From contig CAYUNT010000048.1 in assembly GCA_964446285.1 (NCBI GenBank), forward strand, positions 1-25,033: a DNA stretch of 25,033 nucleotides. The letters run 5' to 3'. The notes beneath the pieces are model-generated. The model worked only from the letters and a program-made list of their open reading frames with translations, was not told the DNA's origin and did no database searches. The stretch comes from CAYUNT01 sp964446285. GTDB taxonomy: Bacteria; Sumerlaeota; Sumerlaeia; SLMS01; CAYUNT01. Position numbers and translations under genes: made by a program. Within the stretch, counting starts at the first letter, position 1. Each line of letters begins with the position of its first letter. Below, one piece after another: positions 20,955-25,033 of this stretch.

Positions 20955-23123
20955 TTACTGCGAAAGGGGAATCATGAGCGCGTCGTCCCAGTTGTCTGTG
21001 CGGAAGGACGACGCCGAAAGGCCTTCGGAATTGAACAAATTCGTGTCCGGACAATCGGCCCATCCAAAGCGCACGGCGGCGGGCGTCTCGACCTCGGGCG
21101 CGCACACAGAAATGCGATTGCCGCGAATTTCCGCCCGCGCCGGGAAAAACACGCGGTCCGCCCCAGCCACCCAGAATCCCTTGAGCGGCGCATCGGGCGG
21201 TTCGGCGCGCAATCCGTCCGCCACATGGTCGAACCCCAGAAGCGCCCGTCCCTGCTCGACGCGCATTTCGCGATACATTGGCCCAGACCACTCGACTTTT
21301 TCGCCATAAGCCAGCGCGCGCGCGGCGAGGGCGAGACGCTCGCCAACGCCCTCCTTGCGTTTCGGATGGATATCCGCGCAGTCGCCGAGGTCCATAATGC
21401 TGACCATCGCCGCGCGCGGAACGCGTTCGAGCGTCTTCACCTGCGCCTCGCGAAGCATTGCCCCGATGGGGCGGTGCGCATCGAAAGCTCCGCCAAAAGG
21501 CGCCAGCTGCGAATACAAAAATGGCATCTGATCCGCGTCGGCCTGCCCCGCCTTTTTCCACGCCGCGCGCCACGAGCCGATCATTGTTTCCATCAGTTCC
21601 GGATACAGCGACGACTCGAGCGCGTTGGACTCGCCCTGATACCAGATGACGCCGCGCATGGCGAAAGGGGCGAGGGGGGCGATCATTCCGTTATATAAGT
21701 AAGATGGCATATCCTTCCGCCCCCAGGGATTTTCGGGCGCGGCGGGCGCCGGGCCGTTGTCGCTTCCCCACCATCCCTCGACCGCCCAGCGCCACGATCC
21801 GGCCAGCTGGACTCCCGCGGAGGAAGCCGCATCTTCCGGCGAAATAAAGAACTGCGAATCCATTCCCCACATTCCCCCGTTGCCCGAAAGGTCCGTTACG
21901 CGCACCGCCAGCACATTTTCCCCCGGATGCACCGCGGCCGCAGGAACCACGTAGCGGCGCGGATAATCCCACGATGCCTCTGTTTCCGGCCCGATGCCGC
22001 CCACCTTGAAGCCGTTCACCCAGACCGTATCCATGTCGTCCACCGCGCCGAGCGACAGCAGCAAAGGATGCATGTCCCATTGCTCGGGCAGGTCAAACCG
22101 CCGCCGGAACCACACGACGCCGTCCATATTCAGGTCCTGATATTCCCAGGCCCCCGGCACGTGCATGGCAGGCCAAATAGACTCATCGAAATCGCGCTGC
22201 GCCCACCCGGCCTTTTCCCCAACCGGATAGGGCGGGGTTTTCAAACTGCGGCTCATCCAGCTCAGAATGTCGCGCTCATATTTCTTGCGGCTTTCGGTGT
22301 ATTTTTGCGGAGAGATCGCGTCGGCGCACTGATACGAATACATGGCGGATCGCGGCAGCCTCATCAAATCCGTGCGCGGAATCCACGCCTCGATGCGCGA
22401 TCCGCCAAAGGCGCTCTGCACCAGGCCAACGGGCGCATCGCACGATTTGCGCAAATCCCGCCCGAAGTAATAGGCCGCGGCGGACATTCCCTGCGCCGTT
22501 TCGCGATCCACCACATGCCATTGGCCGATTGCATCCTCCGAGGGCGCCAGCGCGCCAAGCATCCGCACGCGATACACGCGCATCAGCGGATCATTGGCTT
22601 TGGCGGCCTCGCGCAGGCCCTCCGTGGACAAATCCAGCGGCCAGACCATATTCGACTGCCCGCTGCAAAGCCAGACCTCGCCGACTGCCATGTCGCGGAC
22701 AGTGCGCACGCAACTGCCTTCGACGCGCATCTCGAATGGATACCCCTCCGCGACCGGGCCGAGTTCCACCTGCCAGCGGCCATCCGGACCGGCCGTCGCC
22801 GCGCCCGAGTAACTGGCGGAATAACCTGTTTTCCAACACACATCTTGCGCCAGCGAATCGCCTGTCTTCGTATGCGAAGTGCCTTGCAGTTTGACCTCAA
22901 TCGACTGTCCCGGCCTGTCCCATCCCCACACGCGAATCGGAACGCCGGCCTGGATCACGCAATGATCGCTGAAAATCGAAGGGAGGCGCAGAGTTTCAGG
23001 TAGCGGCTTTTTGTTTTCCCGCTGCCAGAAAGCACCGGGAAGCGCACAGCCTCCCAGCAAAAGGGACGCAGCAACGGCTGCAATAATGACGGAAACAAGG
23101 CGTTTTTGCGAGGGCTTCAGCAT
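20955..23123 (-). CDS. Sialate O-acetylesterase-like lipoprotein with inserted jelly-roll domain
   Basis: The product is 722 residues. A lipobox signal (LLLGGC) precedes an N-terminal beta domain (LPSIFSDHCVIQ, PIRVWGWDRPGQ). The SGNH-hydrolase catalytic block WLCSGQSNMVW has Ser157 as nucleophile. Later come GVIWYQGESN and the acid/base region GDCADIHPKRKEG (His586, with nearby Asp). Between the catalytic parts lies a galactose-binding-like jelly roll (about 320-450: PGAWEYQDLN, VWFRRRFDLP, VWVNGFKVGG, ENVLAVRV), as in carbohydrate-degrading members of the SASA family. It removes acetyl groups from sugars, perhaps host or algal glycans. ATG 23123, with GGGAG 11 bases ahead, is preferred; the frame is open to 23372 without homology. 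It is first gene of the - strand operon. Confidence 0.92.
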   Translation of the reverse strand: MLKPSQKRLVSVIIAAVAASLLLGGCALPGAFWQRENKKPLPETLRLPSIFSDHCVIQAGVPIRVWGWDRPGQSIEVKLQGTSHTKTGDSLAQDVCWKTGYSASYSGAATAGPDGRWQVELGPVAEGYPFEMRVEGSCVRTVRDMAVGEVWLCSGQSNMVWPLDLSTEGLREAAKANDPLMRVYRVRMLGALAPSEDAIGQWHVVDRETAQGMSAAAYYFGRDLRKSCDAPVGLVQSAFGGSRIEAWIPRTDLMRLPRSAMYSYQCADAISPQKYTESRKKYERDILSWMSRSLKTPPYPVGEKAGWAQRDFDESIWPAMHVPGAWEYQDLNMDGVVWFRRRFDLPEQWDMHPLLLSLGAVDDMDTVWVNGFKVGGIGPETEASWDYPRRYVVPAAAVHPGENVLAVRVTDLSGNGGMWGMDSQFFISPEDAASSAGVQLAGSWRWAVEGWWGSDNGPAPAAPENPWGRKDMPSYLYNGMIAPLAPFAMRGVIWYQGESNALESSLYPELMETMIGSWRAAWKKAGQADADQMPFLYSQLAPFGGAFDAHRPIGAMLREAQVKTLERVPRAAMVSIMDLGDCADIHPKRKEGVGERLALAARALAYGEKVEWSGPMYREMRVEQGRALLGFDHVADGLRAEPPDAPLKGFWVAGADRVFFPARAEIRGNRISVCAPEVETPAAVRFGWADCPDTNLFNSEGLSASSFRTDNWDDALMIPLSQ

Positions 23124-23357
23124 CGGAAATCGGTCTCCCAAAAGAACCTGTGACAAGTTGAAGTGCGAAGATCGCCCGGCATGAAAATACGGAGGCGCCG
23201 CAAGCAATCCTGTGCCGGGGCGCAATTCACGCGCCGACTCCTGACCCCACCACTCCCGGCGTTTGCGCGCAAGCGAAGCTTCGCGCCGCGGCAAGGCGTT
23301 TGGATTCCTCGTGGCTGGCGGGAAACAGGCGATGGAGCGCGTGGTGTTGTTTTGTGA

Positions 23358-23388
23358 TTGACAGTAGAGCATATATACAGTTTATATA
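23358..23388 (+). promoter_or_regulatory. Candidate promoter for the radical SAM gene
   Basis: TTGACA at 23358-23363 is followed by an AT-rich stretch with TTTATA at 23381 (17-base spacer) or TATATA at 23383 (19-base spacer). It lies in the 387 bp divergent gap, about 150 bases before the start codon. The rest of the gap (23124-23357) is leader of the - strand operon, with nothing else recognised. Confidence 0.45.
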
Positions 23389-23393
23389 TAAAC
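23380..23393. promoter_or_regulatory. Perfect 14 bp palindrome GTTTATATATAAAC
   Basis: A perfectly self-complementary sequence covering the candidate -10 region, in the gap between divergent transcription units. It could be an operator for a dimeric regulator, or simply AT-rich promoter DNA. Confidence 0.4.
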
Positions 23394-23398
23394 AGAAC

Positions 23399-23457
23399 TT
23401 GCGCCGGACAGGGCGCAAAGTCCGGATTTCGCGAATTGCTCCAGTTCGCTTTTTTTT
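23399..23457 (+). promoter_or_regulatory. Leader with overlapping stems and an intrinsic terminator (possible attenuator)
   Basis: TTGCGCC (23399-23405) can pair with GGCGCAA (23412-23418). CCGGAC (23404-23409) can pair with GTCCGG (23420-23425). The two helices interleave, as alternatives or as a pseudoknot. Next, GCGAATTG-CTC-CAGTTCGC (23431-23449, one G-U pair) is followed by eight T, a classic intrinsic terminator on the + strand. No + strand gene lies upstream for it to end, and the radical SAM ATG is 53 bases downstream. Confidence 0.5.
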
Positions 23458-23510
23458 GTGGCCATGTCGTATATGTATAAACAATATATAAAACAACAAG
23501 GAGAAGCCTC

Positions 23511-24902
23511 ATGAAAATCCTGCTCATTGCTCCCGCCTCGGGCCACTGGAGAGGCATCGCCCGCAAACGCGCCTTTAATGGCAAGACCTTCCGCTTCTCG
23601 ATGCTTTCACTGCTCACTGTGGCCGCCCTCACGCCGCCCGAGGATGAAATCCGCGTCATCGACGAACAGCTGCAGGATACGCCGGAAAACGAGGATTTCG
23701 ACTTGGTGGGGCTTACGGCCATGACGGCCGCCGCTCCGCGCGCCTACGAACTCGCCGCGCATTTTCGCCGGCGAGGCATTCCGGTCGTATTGGGCGGCTA
23801 CCATGCCACGCTCAATCCTGAGGAGGCATTGGCGCACGTGGACGCCGTGGTTTCGGGTCCGGCCGCCGGCGCATGGGAAAAAATCCTCGGCATTGTTCGC
23901 AATGGAGGACGCCCGCGGGGTCTGTTTCGGGGCGATCCGGCGGCGCCTGCCCCGCGCGCGCTGCCGCGCCATCTGCTCGCCGGGTCGAACTACGTCACGG
24001 TCGATTCGACGTTTGCTACGATGGGATGCCGTCATACGTGCTCATTTTGCTCGGTAACTCAATTTTGCGCCGCGCAAAGGCATTCGCGCGCAATTGCGGA
24101 CGTCGCCAGCGAGGTGGCGTCATTCGGCAGCGGATATTTTGTGTTTGTGGACGACAACTTCACACAGGATCGCCAGTATGCGCTCGATTTGCTGGCCGCG
24201 CTCGCGCCGCTCGGAAAACGCTGGATGACGCAGGCGTCGATCGAAACGGCGGGCGACGAGGAAATGCTGTGCGCGCTTCGCCGCGCGGGGTGCGTGGGGC
24301 TATTCGTGGGGCTGGAGACGTTCAACAGCCGCTCGCTGTGCGCTCAGAACAAGGGATTTAATTCACCCGCTGCCTACGCCGAAGCGGTGCGCCGAATTCA
24401 TACGCATGGCATGTTTGTCGAGGCGGGAGTTGTGTTTGGCTTCGACGACGACACGCCCGATGTGTTCCGCCAGACGCTCGAACTGCTCGACCGCATTGGC
24501 ATCGACGCCATCCAGGCGAGTATTCTCACCCCGCTGCCCGGCACGCCGCTTTTCCGCACGATGGAAGACCGCATTTTCGACCACGATTGGGAACACTATG
24601 ATTATCGCCACGCCGTGTTCCACCCGGCGCGCATGACGGCCGAGCAATTGCAGCAAGGCGCGGACTGGGTGATTCGCGCGTTTTATTCGCCCTGGCGGAT
24701 TGCGCGCCGTTCGCTTCGGTGGTTGCGCGCGCCCGCTGGACCCGCCCGCATTGCCTATCCGCTTGTGATAAACGCCGCCTATTACGGGCGCGTGGTGCGT
24801 TTTGGCATTCGGGGACGCGATCCCGCGCACAATCGAGGCGCGTGGCTTGGACATTTGCGCCACAGCGTCCGCGTTGGCCCTCTTCCCTCTTCCGGAGCAT
24901 AA
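23511..24902 (+). CDS. B12-binding-type radical SAM protein
   Basis: The product is 463 residues. An N-terminal Rossmann-like cobalamin-binding-type domain (1-130: KILLIAPASGHW, DFDLVGLTAMTAAAPRAYELA, VVLGGYHATLNPEEAL) is followed by a radical SAM core (about 165-390) whose iron-sulfur cluster cysteines are C173, C177 and C180 (CRHTCSFC). VDDNFT, QASIETAGDEEML, GLFVGLETFN and LTPLPGTPLF are typical of this group, which includes BchE- and hopanoid-type enzymes. The N-domain lacks an obvious DxHxxG cobalamin motif, as many members do. The C-terminal 70 residues are basic and partly hydrophobic. The reaction cannot be told from sequence alone. AAGGAGAAG lies eight bases before the ATG. The gene stands alone, with a leader terminator before it and a strong terminator after it. 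Confidence 0.9.
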   Translation: MKILLIAPASGHWRGIARKRAFNGKTFRFSMLSLLTVAALTPPEDEIRVIDEQLQDTPENEDFDLVGLTAMTAAAPRAYELAAHFRRRGIPVVLGGYHATLNPEEALAHVDAVVSGPAAGAWEKILGIVRNGGRPRGLFRGDPAAPAPRALPRHLLAGSNYVTVDSTFATMGCRHTCSFCSVTQFCAAQRHSRAIADVASEVASFGSGYFVFVDDNFTQDRQYALDLLAALAPLGKRWMTQASIETAGDEEMLCALRRAGCVGLFVGLETFNSRSLCAQNKGFNSPAAYAEAVRRIHTHGMFVEAGVVFGFDDDTPDVFRQTLELLDRIGIDAIQASILTPLPGTPLFRTMEDRIFDHDWEHYDYRHAVFHPARMTAEQLQQGADWVIRAFYSPWRIARRSLRWLRAPAGPARIAYPLVINAAYYGRVVRFGIRGRDPAHNRGAWLGHLRHSVRVGPLPSSGA

Positions 24903-24904
24903 AA

Positions 24905-24939
24905 AAACGGGGCCGCTCGAAAAACCAGCGGCCCCGTTT
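24905..24939. terminator. Strong intrinsic terminator after the radical SAM gene
   Basis: A 13 bp perfect stem, AAACGGGGCCGCT with AGCGGCCCCGTTT, and a nine-base loop. It starts two bases after the stop codon. An A7 run precedes it, so it would also work on the - strand. Confidence 0.85.
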
Positions 24940-24983
24940 GTCTCCGCAATTTCCGGAAACGAAGAATCTGTCGAGATTGAATC

Positions 24984-25033
24984 ATACCAATTTCCCGTAA
25001 TTCTGTTCCCTGAATTTGCTCTGAAGGAGCAAA
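24984..25033. repeat. Second copy (partial, window edge) of the three-hairpin element
   Basis: These 50 bases are the exact reverse complement of 3722-3771: terminal inverted repeat ATACCAATTTCCCGTAATTC, then GTTCC and the TTTGCTC/GAGCAAA hairpin. The match reaches the last base of the window, so the element very likely continues beyond it. It lies 45 bases after the radical SAM terminator, again at a gene 3' end. Confidence 0.85.

Noticed and set aside
20754..23003. Long + strand open frames (20754-21698 and 21927-23003) opposite the esterase and decarboxylase genes
   Set aside because: They are Arg/His-rich shadow frames of well-supported - strand genes in GC-rich DNA, with no recognisable domain.
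23124..23372. N-terminal extension of the esterase to 23372
   Set aside because: The extension is Arg-rich and would bury the lipobox signal peptide that starts at ATG 23123; the upstream DNA looks like leader and promoter.

Overview
The window is about 25 kb of GC-rich bacterial DNA with long genes, several lipoprotein and Sec signal peptides, and unusually many short repeats in and around the gaps. Dockerin-ended secreted beta-helix proteins with Pro/Thr linkers, a Gly/Ala-rich PknB-type kinase, a lone MoxR ATPase and several lipoproteins suggest a free-living, probably uncultured didermic lineage of the PVC/Sumerlaeota/Hydrogenedentes sort. That placement is inference; no rRNA or tRNA gene is present to test it.

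Left part (1-3.8 kb, + strand): a long-form signal peptide peptidase (SppA) is followed by queA (tRNA queuosine synthesis). A heptamer-repeat tract and a three-hairpin element with terminal inverted repeats follow. Middle left (3.75-11.9 kb, - strand): two secreted surface proteins in tandem. The upstream one (598 aa) has two choice-of-anchor-Q beta-helix modules and loses its dockerin to a one-base frameshift. The downstream one (2058 aa) has four such modules, an LVIVD-repeat region and an intact dockerin. The 740 bp gap upstream of them carries a roughly 100 bp MITE-like insertion with a 12 bp direct repeat on each side.

Centre (12.6-19.5 kb, + strand): a membrane Ser/Thr kinase whose extracytoplasmic end looks like a GspG pseudopilin domain, a GT-C family membrane glycosyltransferase with simple-repeat DNA read in frame inside it, a MoxR AAA+ ATPase, and an RdgC-like recombination protein split into two adjacent genes. 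Right part: a compact - strand operon encodes three predicted lipoproteins (sialate O-acetylesterase, alpha-acetolactate decarboxylase, unknown). Divergent from it is a B12-binding-type radical SAM gene with a terminator-like hairpin in its leader.

The most distinctive signal is not a gene cluster but the repeat population. At least five short repeat families (heptamers, 9-mers, a CACAAAGACACG-type inverted repeat, the three-hairpin element, and the 12 bp-DR element) sit in the gaps. Several touch or create start and stop codons, and two lie in frame inside one coding sequence. I see no CRISPR array, phage genes, transposase, defence island or RNA gene.
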